Assembly: GCF_015561195.1 (NCBI RefSeq)
Contig: NZ_JADMSU010000004.1
Location: 1-64,000 of the forward strand
DNA from: Collinsella aerofaciens
GTDB lineage: Bacteria; Actinomycetota; Coriobacteriia; Coriobacteriales; Coriobacteriaceae
DNA: 64,000 bases
Direction of reading: 5' to 3'
This document shows, one piece after another, positions 31,869-40,853 of this stretch. Position 1 is the stretch's first letter. Each line of letters begins with the position of its first letter. The notes below the pieces were generated by a model. It saw only the letters and a program-made list of their open reading frames with translations. It was not told where the DNA came from and ran no database searches. The position numbers were made by a program, and so were the translations under genes.

Positions 31869-34460
31869 ATGACCGCGTACTATCAGCAGGTGCTCGAGGG
31901 CACATACGACAACCACGTGCTTCCGTTTTTGTGGATGAAGGGCGAGAGCCATAAGACCATTGCCGAGTATCTGGAGAAGATCGCCGGCGCCGACATCCAC
32001 GAGGTCTGTCTCGAAAGCCGCCCACACCCCGATTTTTGCGGCGAGGGCTGGTGGCGCGACTTGCGCTTTGTCATTGACGAGTGCAAGCAGCTGGGCCTTA
32101 AGCTCTGGATCTTGGACGACGCGCACTTCCCCACGGGCTTTGCCAACGGCGCCGTCAAGGAGGCCGTGCCCGAGCTCCGCAAGATCGTGCTCACGCACCG
32201 CACGTTCGACATCGTGGGCCCCACGTCCGCCGCGAGCATCGCGCTCGCCAACATGTTCGACAAAACGGAGCGCTTCTACGGCGTGACATTTATGCAGGAC
32301 GGCAGCCCCGTCGACATCGATTACCGAGTAATCGACGATGCGGGCGGCAACCCCAGCCGACTGGTCTTCGATGCACCCGCGGGCCTCACGCAGGCATGCG
32401 TGATGTTCACGAGCGGCAAGACCTCCTACAACGAGGACTACATCAACATGGTCGACCGCGCCTCGGTGGCGCAGCTCATCGATGCTGTCTACGAACCGCA
32501 TTTTGAACATCTGGGCGATGAGTTTGGCAAGACGATCCTGGGCTTTTTCTCCGATGAGCCCGGATTTGCCAACGAGAAGGGCACCACGGGCCCCGACGGC
32601 ATCTCGGATACGCTCATCGGCAAGGCCGCCGCGCCCCTGCCCTGGTCGGCCGAGCTTGAGCGTCGCCTGCGCACGGCGCTGGACGAGCGCTACCTGGCCG
32701 AGCTCCCGCACCTGTGGGACCGCGAGCCGGCCGGCGCGCACGTGCGTCACATGTACATGGACATCGCAAGCGCCCTCTATAAGGAGTGCTTCTGCGACCA
32801 GCTCGGCGACTGGTGCCGCGCGCACGGCGTGCAATACATCGGCCACGTTATCGAGGATAAGGACTGCCACGCGCGCCTTGGCGTGGGCGCCGGGCACTAC
32901 TTCCGCGCCGTGGGCGGTCAGGACATGGCGGGCGTCGACATCGTGATCAACCAGCTGGTGCCCGGCATGGACCGCGGCCTTCACAGCTACGGACGCGGCG
33001 TTTGGGACCTCGAGTTCTATAACTACGTGCTGCCCAAGCTAGGCTCCTCGGCGGCGCACCTCGACCCCAAAAAGCAGGGGCGCTGCATGGCCGAGGTCTT
33101 TGGTGCATTTGGATGGCACGAAGGCCTGCGCGAGATGAAGTGGATTGCCGATCATTTTTTGGCGCGCGGCGTCAATTGGTTTGTGCCGCACGCCTTTAGC
33201 ATGGCCGCCTTCCCCGACTGGGACTGCCCGCCGCATTTCTATGCGCATGGCCAAAACCCCCAGTTTGTACACTTTGGGCAGCTCATGAGCTATATGAACC
33301 GTACGGCGAGCCTGCTGAGCGGCGGACGCGCAACGACCCCGGTTGCGCTTCTCTACCATGCGGACGCCGAGTGGGCAGGCGAGGCGAGCTTTATGCAGCA
33401 TGCCGCCTCCGAGCTTATGCGCGCGCAGATCGACTTTGACATCGTGCCGGCAGAGGCATTTGAGGATGCAGGGCGCTATGCCGTTGAAATTGCCGCAGAC
33501 GGTAGCGGCTTTAGCGTGAACGGCCAGGCGTACCGCTGCCTGGTGATGCCCGGAGCCGAGTTTGTCGGCAGAGCCGTGCTCGACTTTGCCGCGCGTGCCG
33601 CAGCCGCAGGTGTTGCCGTGTACGCGCTGGATGAGTTGCCGAGCAAACGCTACGACGGTGACATTGCAGGCCGCGAGGGCTTTGCCTCCGTGGATGCAAC
33701 CGCGCTCGCCGGCATCAAACTCCTGGCGACCACCGAGCTCGCAGACACGCTCGCCGACGCCGGCATGCAGGCCGTGGTTTGTGCCGAGCCCCAGCCCTGG
33801 CTGCGCGCACTGCGCTACGAGCGGGTGGGCGAGACCTATCTGATGCTCGTCAACGAGCATCCCAAGCAGGGCATCTCCACTCAGGTTGCGCTTGCCGACG
33901 GCACGCCCATTGCAGGCGCGCGCCTCGATCTGCTCAACGGCACCGAGCCCGCCGCCTTTGACGGCACGCTCGAGCTGGCTCCCTACGAGAGCTGCATCGT
34001 GGTCCTTGGGGCCGCAGGTTCCGTTGCCGTGGCAACCGCCGAAGACGAAGCCGCATGCGTCGACGGGCCCTGGGCGGTTGCCTTCTCTGCCCCTGGCACC
34101 GATGCCTTCGGCGAACCTGTTGAGCTTGCAGACCTGCACGACCTTTCCTCGGCCGAGTTCCCCGGCAAGGCCGGCACATTCCGCTACCAGGCTTCCTTTG
34201 TCCTGGGCGAAACGGCCACCCGCACCGTCATCGACCTTGGCGAGGTCTTTGAGACCGCAACCGTCACCCTCGACGGCAAATCCCTCAGCACGCGCATCTG
34301 TCCGCCTTACCGCTTTGAGGCCGGCGCGCTTTTGGCCGGCGGGCACGCGCTTACGATCGACATCATCAACACCCTCGACCACGCCGTCCCCGACGTGTTC
34401 GGCATGACCGAGCCCTCCGAGCCCAGCGGCCTCTTGGGCCCCGTACGCGTGCTCGGGTAA
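31869..34460 (+). CDS. Large glycoside hydrolase, GH106/alpha-L-rhamnosidase-like
   Basis: An 863-residue protein. The N-terminal barrel region (about 15-110) has DIHEVCLESRPHPDFCGEGW and LGLKLWILDDAHFPTGFANG, which match the pattern of GH106-like hydrolases (HARPG, then LWLYDE..WPSGFAGG). A C-terminal region from about 720 ends in a jelly-roll-like carbohydrate domain. No signal peptide is present, so it acts in the cytoplasm on imported sugars. GGAGGA precedes the ATG at 31869. Divergent AraC and downstream RpiR genes may regulate it. The substrate is unknown and the family assignment is moderate. Confidence 0.7.
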   Translation: MTAYYQQVLEGTYDNHVLPFLWMKGESHKTIAEYLEKIAGADIHEVCLESRPHPDFCGEGWWRDLRFVIDECKQLGLKLWILDDAHFPTGFANGAVKEAVPELRKIVLTHRTFDIVGPTSAASIALANMFDKTERFYGVTFMQDGSPVDIDYRVIDDAGGNPSRLVFDAPAGLTQACVMFTSGKTSYNEDYINMVDRASVAQLIDAVYEPHFEHLGDEFGKTILGFFSDEPGFANEKGTTGPDGISDTLIGKAAAPLPWSAELERRLRTALDERYLAELPHLWDREPAGAHVRHMYMDIASALYKECFCDQLGDWCRAHGVQYIGHVIEDKDCHARLGVGAGHYFRAVGGQDMAGVDIVINQLVPGMDRGLHSYGRGVWDLEFYNYVLPKLGSSAAHLDPKKQGRCMAEVFGAFGWHEGLREMKWIADHFLARGVNWFVPHAFSMAAFPDWDCPPHFYAHGQNPQFVHFGQLMSYMNRTASLLSGGRATTPVALLYHADAEWAGEASFMQHAASELMRAQIDFDIVPAEAFEDAGRYAVEIAADGSGFSVNGQAYRCLVMPGAEFVGRAVLDFAARAAAAGVAVYALDELPSKRYDGDIAGREGFASVDATALAGIKLLATTELADTLADAGMQAVVCAEPQPWLRALRYERVGETYLMLVNEHPKQGISTQVALADGTPIAGARLDLLNGTEPAAFDGTLELAPYESCIVVLGAAGSVAVATAEDEAACVDGPWAVAFSAPGTDAFGEPVELADLHDLSSAEFPGKAGTFRYQASFVLGETATRTVIDLGEVFETATVTLDGKSLSTRICPPYRFEAGALLAGGHALTIDIINTLDHAVPDVFGMTEPSEPSGLLGPVRVLG

Positions 34461-34483
34461 CGCCCCGGGCGCAAACGGCCCAA

Positions 34484-34550
34484 CAAGGACAGCGCCCTAT
34501 GTTGAGCCCGCGCAGCGTCGAGCGGTCCGTCGTTCATAGACCGGCGGACC
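34484..34550 (+). repeat. Truncated family F element
   Basis: It has the flanking parts of the family (AAGGACAGCG and CCCGCGCAGCGTCGAGCGG) and the terminal hairpin GGTCCGTCG/CGGCGGACC, but the long outer stem and inner hairpin are missing. It lies between two plus-strand genes. Confidence 0.6.
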
Positions 34551-34625
34551 AAAACTCCCAGCCAAGCCGAACGTTTTATTTATCGCTATGATTGGTTTAT
34601 CGCGACGCAAACGCATAGGAGCCAT

Positions 34626-35480
34626 ATGGATATCAGGCGAAAGATCACGCAGGGCAAAAGCCTCACCCCCACCGAGCAACAACTTGGGCAAACGGCGCTC
34701 GCCATGGGCGAGGATGTGCGCGGGCTTTCCATTAAGGAATTTGCCGCGCGCGCCAACGTTTCGGTCGCGAGCGTTCACCGCTTTTGCAAAAAGCTCGGCC
34801 TCGAGGGATTCAAAGACCTCAAGGTCGAGCTCATCCGTCAGGCGACCGAGGCGGGCAACCGGCGCGACGTGGACATCAACTTTCCCTTCGATGCCACCTC
34901 CACCCCTGCGCAGGTGATGGAGCGCATGGAGGGGCTCTACCAGACCACCTTGGCCGAAACGCAGGAGCTGCTCGACCCTACGCAGCTCGACCAGGCCGCC
35001 AAGCTCGTCATGCGCGCCGGCACCGTGGACATCTACACGGGCTCGCATAACCTGTATCCAGCGGGAATGTTCCGCGACCGCCTGCTCTCGTCCGGCAAAA
35101 GCGCAACGTGCCACGACAGCGTCGAGGCGCAGGTGCGCACGGCGCTCGCCTCGGGCACCGACCATGTGGCGATTGTTATCTCCTACAGCGGCCTTGCCCC
35201 CAACCTCAGGGAGATCTTGCCAATCCTCAGCAGTCGACATGTCCCGGTCATCGTCATCGGCACACCGTACTGCGCCCGCATTCACCCCGGCTTTGCCGCC
35301 TATCTCACGGTGAGCGATCATGAGAGCATGACGCACCGCATCACGCAGTTCGCCAGCCACATCGCCGTGCAATACGTGCTCGATTCGCTCTACAGCAGTT
35401 ACTTTGCCAAAGATTACGCCCGCTGCTCCGAGTTCTTAGAGCGCTCGTTTCCCTACACCCGCCTGCCCGGGCTCAAATAG
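34626..35480 (+). CDS. RpiR-family sugar-phosphate-responsive regulator
   Basis: A 284-residue regulator with an N-terminal HTH_6 domain (about 1-75, with SIKEFAARANVSVASVHRFC) and a C-terminal SIS sugar-phosphate-binding domain (about 110-245, with IYTGSHNLYPAG and VISYSGLAPNLREIL). AGGAG precedes the ATG. It follows the GH106-like gene by 165 bases on the same strand and may govern it or the PTS genes. A family C hairpin follows. Confidence 0.93.
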   Translation: MDIRRKITQGKSLTPTEQQLGQTALAMGEDVRGLSIKEFAARANVSVASVHRFCKKLGLEGFKDLKVELIRQATEAGNRRDVDINFPFDATSTPAQVMERMEGLYQTTLAETQELLDPTQLDQAAKLVMRAGTVDIYTGSHNLYPAGMFRDRLLSSGKSATCHDSVEAQVRTALASGTDHVAIVISYSGLAPNLREILPILSSRHVPVIVIGTPYCARIHPGFAAYLTVSDHESMTHRITQFASHIAVQYVLDSLYSSYFAKDYARCSEFLERSFPYTRLPGLK

Positions 35481-35513
35481 CGACGAGCGTGGATTTTTGG
35501 ACACTCAGATAAC

Positions 35514-35577
35514 GAGCGTGGATAATCTCCCACTTTGAGCCCGCACACAGGCCAAAACCGGGAGATTATCCACGCTC
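35514..35577. repeat. Family C hairpin, copy 2
   Basis: Arms GAGCGTGGATAATCTCCC and GGGAGATTATCCACGCTC. Relative to copies 1 and 3 (GAGAGTGG/CCACTCTC), one stem base pair has changed on both sides, so pairing is kept. The inner stem-loop is similar. Confidence 0.85.
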
Positions 35578-35623
35578 ATTTTGGGTCCCCTGGGAACGCA
35601 TGAGGAGGGCGGATAGACAGCCG

Positions 35624-36244
35624 TTATTTGCGAGGCGTCAGCGACGTAAAGAGTCCGTGTTGGTTGCAGTAAAGATATATCCTGCCGCGCCCGGTAATAT
35701 GGAAGCGCGGCTGCACCGATTGCTCTGGATAGAGCTTCTTAAAGCAGATGCCGTCCATAGTCGCATATGCTACAAAGCTAATGTAGTGATCCTTGGTCAT
35801 GGGATGATCGAGCGTGACGTACCAATCGTCCTCGATGCGCTCGATGGAAAAGGCGTGGTCCGCGTCCGGCTCTTCGGCCTCCTGGGGAAACATCGTGGAG
35901 CCACAGCAGCTAAAGCTGCCTTCTCCGAGCGCGTGCACAACGTTTCCGCAGATAGGGCAAACGTAAAAGACGCCTTTGAGCATATTGCCTGCACGGTTGG
36001 CGTTGGCCCGAATGTCACCAGCCAAAAGCTCAGCCACGCTTATGCCGAGTCTCTGGGCCAAAGGCTCAACGAGGGAAATGTCGGGAAGGCCGCGGCCGGA
36101 TTCCCACTTGCTGACGGCTTTATCGGTCACGCCAAGGCTTTCCGCCAGGGCGCGCTGGGTGAGGCCGCGCTCTTCGCGCAGCTGCTTGATGGCATGCGCT
36201 GCCAAAAAAGTATGGGAGGCATTGGTTTGCCGTGTCTGGTTCAT
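35624..36244 (-). CDS. XRE regulator fused to a desulfoferrodoxin/superoxide-reductase-like domain
   Basis: A 206-residue fusion. The N-terminal XRE helix-turn-helix (about 15-75) includes LTQRALAESLGVTDKAVSKW. The next part has desulforedoxin-type cysteines C96, C99, C113 and C114 (YVCPICGN, FSCCGS). The last part has the five iron ligands of superoxide reductase: H130, H147 and H153 (DHPMTKDHYISF), C193 and H196 (YCNQHG). The catalytic Lys that precedes the first His in the enzymes is Asp129 here. I infer a redox or superoxide sensor. The start at 36244 is preferred over 36301, but neither has a strong ribosome site. Confidence 0.8.
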   Translation of the reverse strand: MNQTRQTNASHTFLAAHAIKQLREERGLTQRALAESLGVTDKAVSKWESGRGLPDISLVEPLAQRLGISVAELLAGDIRANANRAGNMLKGVFYVCPICGNVVHALGEGSFSCCGSTMFPQEAEEPDADHAFSIERIEDDWYVTLDHPMTKDHYISFVAYATMDGICFKKLYPEQSVQPRFHITGRGRIYLYCNQHGLFTSLTPRK

Positions 36245-36427
36245 GGGCTGTCCAATCAAATTGAAGAAATGGGGTGAACCGGTTCGACAGTCAGTATCCA
36301 TTTGAAGGCCAGGCTCGACAACCTACGCTGCGTAGACATGCACCAATCGAACGAGCGCGGATTTTTGGACGCTCATCCTGAGTAGTCATTTAAGAACGCC
36401 CCCAGGCGCCACATCCGGAGCAAGATA

Positions 36428-36594
36428 ACGCCGCAGGCAGAGGACGGACAGCGAGCGGGCCGCATTTGAGACAAGGTGACGTGAAACGAAAGGGCGCTGA
36501 CCTTCTGGTCGCGCCCTTGAAGTTGAACGTCAGATTGTCCAAATGCGGCCCGCGCAGCGTCGGCCGGTCCGCCGTTCGGCAGAACGGCGGAACC
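36428..36594 (-). repeat. Family F structured element at the pyrE 3' end
   Basis: Outer 14-bp stem (36455-36468 with 36540-36553), internal loop CAAGGTGACGTGAAA opposite TTGAACGTCAGATTG, inner stem AAGGGCGC/GCGCCCTT closed by GACC-TTCT-GGTC. A hairpin at 36566-36594 touches the pyrE stop codon. Nothing coding is seen in 36245-36593. Confidence 0.75.
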
Positions 36595-37274
36595 TACTTG
36601 ACTCCGTACTGCTCGTAGTAGGCGTCGATAGCGGCCTTGAGCTCGTCATCGATGACGACCTTGCCGTCGATCTCGTGGTTGTAGAGGGTCTCGACGACCT
36701 CGGCCATGGAGACGATGCTCGCGACGGGGAAACCGTACTTGGCCTCGATCTCCTTCTGCGCGGTGGTCACGCCACCCTTGCCGACCTCCATGCGGTTGAG
36801 GGACACGATGAGGCCCTTGATCTCGACATCGGCAGCAGCCTTGACCTTGGGATAGGTCTCGTCGATGGACTTACCGCTGGTGGTGACGTCCTCGACCATG
36901 ACCACGCGGTCGCCGTCCTGGGGCTCGTAGCCCAGCAGGTTGCCCTTGTCGGCGCCGTGGTCCTTGGCCTCCTTGCGATCGCAGCAGTACTTGACCTCCT
37001 TGCCGTACAGCTCGTGGTAGGCAATTGCGGTCACGACGGCCAGCGGAATACCCTTGTAGGCCGGTCCAAACAGCACGTCAAAGTCGTCGCCAAAGTTATC
37101 GTGGATTGCCTGGGCGTAATACTCGCCCAGCTTCTTGAGCTGGTAGCCCGTCACGTAAGCGCCGGCGTTCATAAAGAACGGGGACTGACGGCCGCTCTTG
37201 AGCGTAAAGCTGCCGAACTTAAGAACGTCGGACTCAACCATGAACTTGATGAACTCTTGCTTGTAAGCCTCCAT
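36594..37274 (-). CDS. pyrE: Orotate phosphoribosyltransferase
   Basis: A 226-residue enzyme converting orotate and PRPP to orotidine monophosphate in pyrimidine synthesis. The PRPP loop VVMVEDVTTSGKSIDET (about 123-139), FGSFTLKSGRQSPFF and the loop lysines around KEVKYCCDRKEAKDHG are typical. GAGAGG precedes the ATG. It is monocistronic, with other pyr genes elsewhere. A family F element starts at its stop codon. Confidence 0.96.
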   Translation of the reverse strand: MEAYKQEFIKFMVESDVLKFGSFTLKSGRQSPFFMNAGAYVTGYQLKKLGEYYAQAIHDNFGDDFDVLFGPAYKGIPLAVVTAIAYHELYGKEVKYCCDRKEAKDHGADKGNLLGYEPQDGDRVVMVEDVTTSGKSIDETYPKVKAAADVEIKGLIVSLNRMEVGKGGVTTAQKEIEAKYGFPVASIVSMAEVVETLYNHEIDGKVVIDDELKAAIDAYYEQYGVK

Positions 37275-37366
37275 GTGGGCTCCTCTCGTAATCGCGTACG
37301 TGCTTTCCAGTTTAGCGCAGGCAAAGCGTCGATGCAGGCGCGCTTTGCCGAGTCGTCAACCGGCAA

Positions 37367-37403
37367 AACCACCACAAAGGTGCCTGTCCCCTTTGTGGTG
37401 GTT
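37367..37403. repeat. Family B palindrome, copy 3
   Basis: Perfect arms AACCACCACAAAGG and CCTTTGTGGTGGTT, ending 2 bases before the stop codon of the minus-strand LuxR gene. It could act as that gene's 3' hairpin. Confidence 0.88.
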
Positions 37404-37405
37404 GG

Positions 37406-38950
37406 CTAGTCCTTGGGTGTCCAGGACCAGAAAAAGTTGATGAGGGCCACACGCGAGGCGGCACCGGTCTTTTTGTTGATCGAGGCGATATGACGGTAGA
37501 GCGTGGAGCGCGAAAGGAAGAGCGTTGCGGCGATGTCTTGAACACTCTCATGCGATGCGACCAAGGCCTCCAGAATATCGCGCTCGCGCTGCGTAAGCTC
37601 AAAGGCGACGGCGAAGGTATCGAGACGCTCGTCGAGTGTGGACTCCGGCACCTCTGCGGGGGCGGGCTCGCTCTGAGCGGATACGGGATCCGTGCCAAGG
37701 TCGCTAGCAGCAAACGCCAGGTCGCCGCGCACTTCAACGTCATAGGTCTGATGCCCAGACTGTCCCAGCAGCGAGATCGCAATGCCCACAAGCAGTACAA
37801 GCCCCACGCCCACTGCCAACAGCACGTTCTGGCTCGAGACAATCGCCACCGCCGGTGCCGTCACGAGCATCGCGCAAACGTTATTGATGACACGGCCCAT
37901 GCACGGCCACAGGTACGACCAGTGCGCATAAACCGAAATAGCGGCAAACTTCGCCGTGAAAAACACCACGAAGAAGCCCGCACCCAGATAGAAGATGACG
38001 GTGGCGGCAAGTATGTTGGCGCCGTTGGCATCGGTGATAAGCACAGCGAATGAGAGCGTGGACAACATGGCGACGCAGGTCATGATGATGTTCATACACG
38101 AGCGCCCGCGCAGGTCAAATAGGGCGCCGGCGAGCAGAGCGCTCACGCCCATCAGCAAGCGAGACCAATCGCCCAAGTCAACGGACCCGGCGGCGTGCGA
38201 GATCGTGAGCCCCGCATTGAGGGCGACAAACAACCCGGTAAGGCAGGCGGTTGCAATCGTCAGACGCACCACGGCGCGCCGAAAAGCCGCCGTTGACTCG
38301 GGATCGTTTTGCCATTTGGCGCCAAACTCCGATGCATCCACCGAAAGCTCGGCGATATCGGGTTCAGGCCCAAACTCAGATTCGCCGCGCAGCTTGGCAC
38401 GGCGGACGCTGCGGAGGAGCGCCACCTGCGTGACCGCACAGGCAACAAAAACAAACTGCTGCGGAATCCCCGCGGGTATCACCATGTGGCTGAACACCTG
38501 AAGCAGGACGCCCAGAGCATATGAAAGCGCCGCCGCGCGCGCCAAGTACGGCGTCCGCGCAAAGCGCCGCGCAAAGTTGGCATGAGCGGTCGATCCGCAG
38601 TAGCCCAGCGTGCAACACGCCATCAAACCGCCGGCAATTACCACCTCAAACCGAACCGCCATAATCATCAGCAGCAATGCCGACACCAGCAGCACGCCCG
38701 TGATGTCGCTCGTCGTATCGATCGCGCGGGGGCGGCGATAGTACAGAATAGGACGCACAAAAAAGCCGATTACGCTCGCACCGACGATGAGGGTCTCGTA
38801 GGTAGCAACCTCGCTCGGCGGCACAAACTCGGCCACGCGCATGTCGAAGAGGTACTCGCCAGCCAAAAACGTAAAATAGAACAGCGCCAGGCATATAATC
38901 TCCCGAATGCCCCAACGCAAATACGCCGTTGTGTCTCCCATACCTTTCAT
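37406..38950 (-). CDS. Membrane-bound LuxR-family regulator
   Basis: A 514-residue protein. About 400 N-terminal residues form roughly twelve hydrophobic segments like a transporter-type domain. The last about 60 are a LuxR helix-turn-helix (LTQRERDILEALVASHESVQ, then LFLSRSTLYRHIASINKKTG). This architecture is common in Coriobacteriia, where many such regulators sit beside the genes they control. None is obvious here: pyrE is downstream and no gene lies close upstream. It would sense something at the membrane and bind DNA while anchored. GGGGGG precedes the ATG at 38950. Confidence 0.9.
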   Translation of the reverse strand: MKGMGDTTAYLRWGIREIICLALFYFTFLAGEYLFDMRVAEFVPPSEVATYETLIVGASVIGFFVRPILYYRRPRAIDTTSDITGVLLVSALLLMIMAVRFEVVIAGGLMACCTLGYCGSTAHANFARRFARTPYLARAAALSYALGVLLQVFSHMVIPAGIPQQFVFVACAVTQVALLRSVRRAKLRGESEFGPEPDIAELSVDASEFGAKWQNDPESTAAFRRAVVRLTIATACLTGLFVALNAGLTISHAAGSVDLGDWSRLLMGVSALLAGALFDLRGRSCMNIIMTCVAMLSTLSFAVLITDANGANILAATVIFYLGAGFFVVFFTAKFAAISVYAHWSYLWPCMGRVINNVCAMLVTAPAVAIVSSQNVLLAVGVGLVLLVGIAISLLGQSGHQTYDVEVRGDLAFAASDLGTDPVSAQSEPAPAEVPESTLDERLDTFAVAFELTQRERDILEALVASHESVQDIAATLFLSRSTLYRHIASINKKTGAASRVALINFFWSWTPKD

Positions 38951-39151
38951 GAATACCCCCCCGCAGTCGCTTAATGGCCTGCAAACTCATTCTATTAGAG
39001 AACCAGTCCTAATATCGAACCTATCCTCAAAATGTCGCTAATTTGACCCCAACAGCCCACAGCGTAAACCGATTTTGAGCCGCAAGGCCCAGAAAGGGCG
39101 CGCACGGCTTGCAGCTCGGCAAGGAGTGTCCCCAACTGCCACTCATTTAAG

Positions 39152-39288
39152 CACTCATTTAAGTGCGTCCCCAATGAGTAGTTTCACTCATTGGGGACGC
39201 ACTTAAATGAGTGGCACCAAGAAGTTGCGGTGAAATGGTCCCTGTTTGGCAGCTTGAGACCGCCATTTGGGAACTATTCCACCGCAAC
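39152..39288. repeat. Family D palindrome and adjoining hairpin
   Basis: Perfect 28-bp arms at 39152-39179 and 39186-39213 (start CACTCATTTAAGTGCG) with a 6-base loop. Next to it, 39224-39288 is a longer imperfect hairpin with GTTGCGGTG/CACCGCAAC ends. Fragments of the same strings occur at 7653-7690, 27440-27490, 45919-45975 and 46070-46220. Nothing coding is seen in 38951-39330. Confidence 0.8.
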
Positions 39289-39330
39289 CTAATGAAAGGG
39301 ACTGGGTTGTAATTGTTGGAGAAGAGCCGC

Positions 39331-40644
39331 CTAGCGCCCGGGGGTAAGGATTACCAGGGCGTCGTGTTCAAAGGGATGCTGAGCCACGCGCACGGTGCCG
39401 TCACCGTTGTCGCGGACGGGCAGTTTTGCGATGCGCTTGTCCTCCATGTCGAGGACCGTCGCCGTCCAGCCACGCGCGCCGTCGAGCTTAAACTTGAGCG
39501 CCGTGGTGCGCGGCAGGTACGTGACGACGCGATCGCCAACGCGCGCCACACGGATGGCCTCGCGCGCGTCATCGAGCAGCTCCTGCGCCGGAACCACGGC
39601 AAGCGCGTCATCGGCAGCTGTGGCACCCAGACCGGCAAGCACATGCTCGATCGCGCCAAAGTCCCACACGCCCGGGAACTGCAGGCACTCTTGCCAGCGG
39701 AAGGGCATGTCAAAGCCCTCGCCCAGGACCGAACCCTGGCTGCGCGACGTCTGCCAGTTCCAAACGCCGTGCGCGCCGTAGGTCACGCCGGCACTGGCGC
39801 CGGCAAGAATCGACGACCATACGCTCGCGCGGCAATCCTGCGCGGTAAAACGCCAGTACACGTTGCGCGACGCGCCCATCTGCTCGTAGCAGGGCTCGGA
39901 GTTGACCATCGGCTTTTTGGGATAGTTGGCGATAAAGTCCTGCGGCAAGCGCCAAGCCTCGGGCTGGCCCTCGTAGTTGTGGCCGGGTTGGAACATGTAA
40001 AAGTCGAGACGGTCCAGATACTGCGCCGGAATGGTGCGATTGCCGCGGTTGATATGCATGGTGCGCAGCGCCTCGGGCGCACGCTTGACGACCTCGTCGA
40101 GCGCGTCCTCGTAATAGGCAATCGCCTCGTCGCCGGCAAAATCGGTATCACCCGTCACCACGTAGACAGGGTCGAACTCGCCCAGGTTCTCGACAACGCG
40201 GGCAACGTGGGCGCGAACCTCCTCACGCGGCATAACCTCGGCGCCGCAACGCTCGGCGATCTTGGCACCCCAGGTACCGGGCACGTAGTTGCACCACATG
40301 AGCACGAGCGCCGGACGAATGCCGTGCTCGACGGCCACGCGGCACATGGCGGCGGCACGATCCCAATACGCCTGGTTGGGGCAGGACCAATCAAAGTGCA
40401 CGCCGTCCTCGCTGGCATAGGGCCAAATGCCCAGATCGGGACAGCAGCGATCCCACTGCGGCAGCGTGTTGATCTGCAGCACGTTCATGCCCTGCTCGGC
40501 ACGGCGGGTCAGGTAGTAGTCCCAGTCGTCCTCGGCGATGCTCGTAAATGCGCTCCAGCACGTATCGGCAAACCAGAAGAACGGTTTGCCCTCGCACAAA
40601 AAGCCGTCCTGGCGACCGTTGACGGTCAGCTTTCCCAAACTCAT
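39331..40644 (-). CDS. DUF4038 apiosidase-like glycoside hydrolase
   Basis: A 437-residue putative glycosidase. The N-terminus has the DUF4038 pattern GKPFFWFADTCWSAF and NVLQINTLPQWD in a TIM-barrel-like domain (about 1-350). A C-terminal beta domain carries RVVTYLPRTTALKF. GH140 apiosidases belong to this group, but the substrate here is unknown. There is no signal peptide. The start is at 40644, with AAAGGA at proper spacing; the ATG at 40650 is too close to it. It is downstream of the PTS EIIBC gene on the same strand, beyond a terminator. Confidence 0.75.
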   Translation of the reverse strand: MSLGKLTVNGRQDGFLCEGKPFFWFADTCWSAFTSIAEDDWDYYLTRRAEQGMNVLQINTLPQWDRCCPDLGIWPYASEDGVHFDWSCPNQAYWDRAAAMCRVAVEHGIRPALVLMWCNYVPGTWGAKIAERCGAEVMPREEVRAHVARVVENLGEFDPVYVVTGDTDFAGDEAIAYYEDALDEVVKRAPEALRTMHINRGNRTIPAQYLDRLDFYMFQPGHNYEGQPEAWRLPQDFIANYPKKPMVNSEPCYEQMGASRNVYWRFTAQDCRASVWSSILAGASAGVTYGAHGVWNWQTSRSQGSVLGEGFDMPFRWQECLQFPGVWDFGAIEHVLAGLGATAADDALAVVPAQELLDDAREAIRVARVGDRVVTYLPRTTALKFKLDGARGWTATVLDMEDKRIAKLPVRDNGDGTVRVAQHPFEHDALVILTPGR

Positions 40645-40671
40645 CTGCATGTCCTTTCGTTTGATAAAGGA

Positions 40672-40732
40672 TTTGCGAACCGCCGGGGGCTTTCGCGGTA
40701 ACCCCGCGCGAAAGCCCCCGCCGCTTGGCAAA
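40672..40732. repeat. Long GC-rich hairpin upstream of the DUF4038 gene
   Basis: Arms of about 26 bp with three mismatches, core GGGGGCTTTCGCG/CGCGAAAGCCCCC, lying between the PTS terminator and the DUF4038 start. Confidence 0.65.
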
Positions 40733-40775
40733 CCCTCGCGGGCGAATCTCACCCGCCTCCATCAGTCTACCTTGC

Positions 40776-40812
40776 AAGAAGGGCCCCGCCGGGCTTACGC
40801 CTGACGGGGCCC
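40776..40812 (-). terminator. Terminator of the PTS EIIBC gene
   Basis: GGGCCCCGTCAGGC-GTAA-GCCCGGCGGGGCCC followed by TTCTTG on the minus strand, 41 bases after the EIIBC stop codon. Confidence 0.85.
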
Positions 40813-40853
40813 TGTCGTGTAGGTGAGGTCATATGCGACCGAATGGCTTGGCC

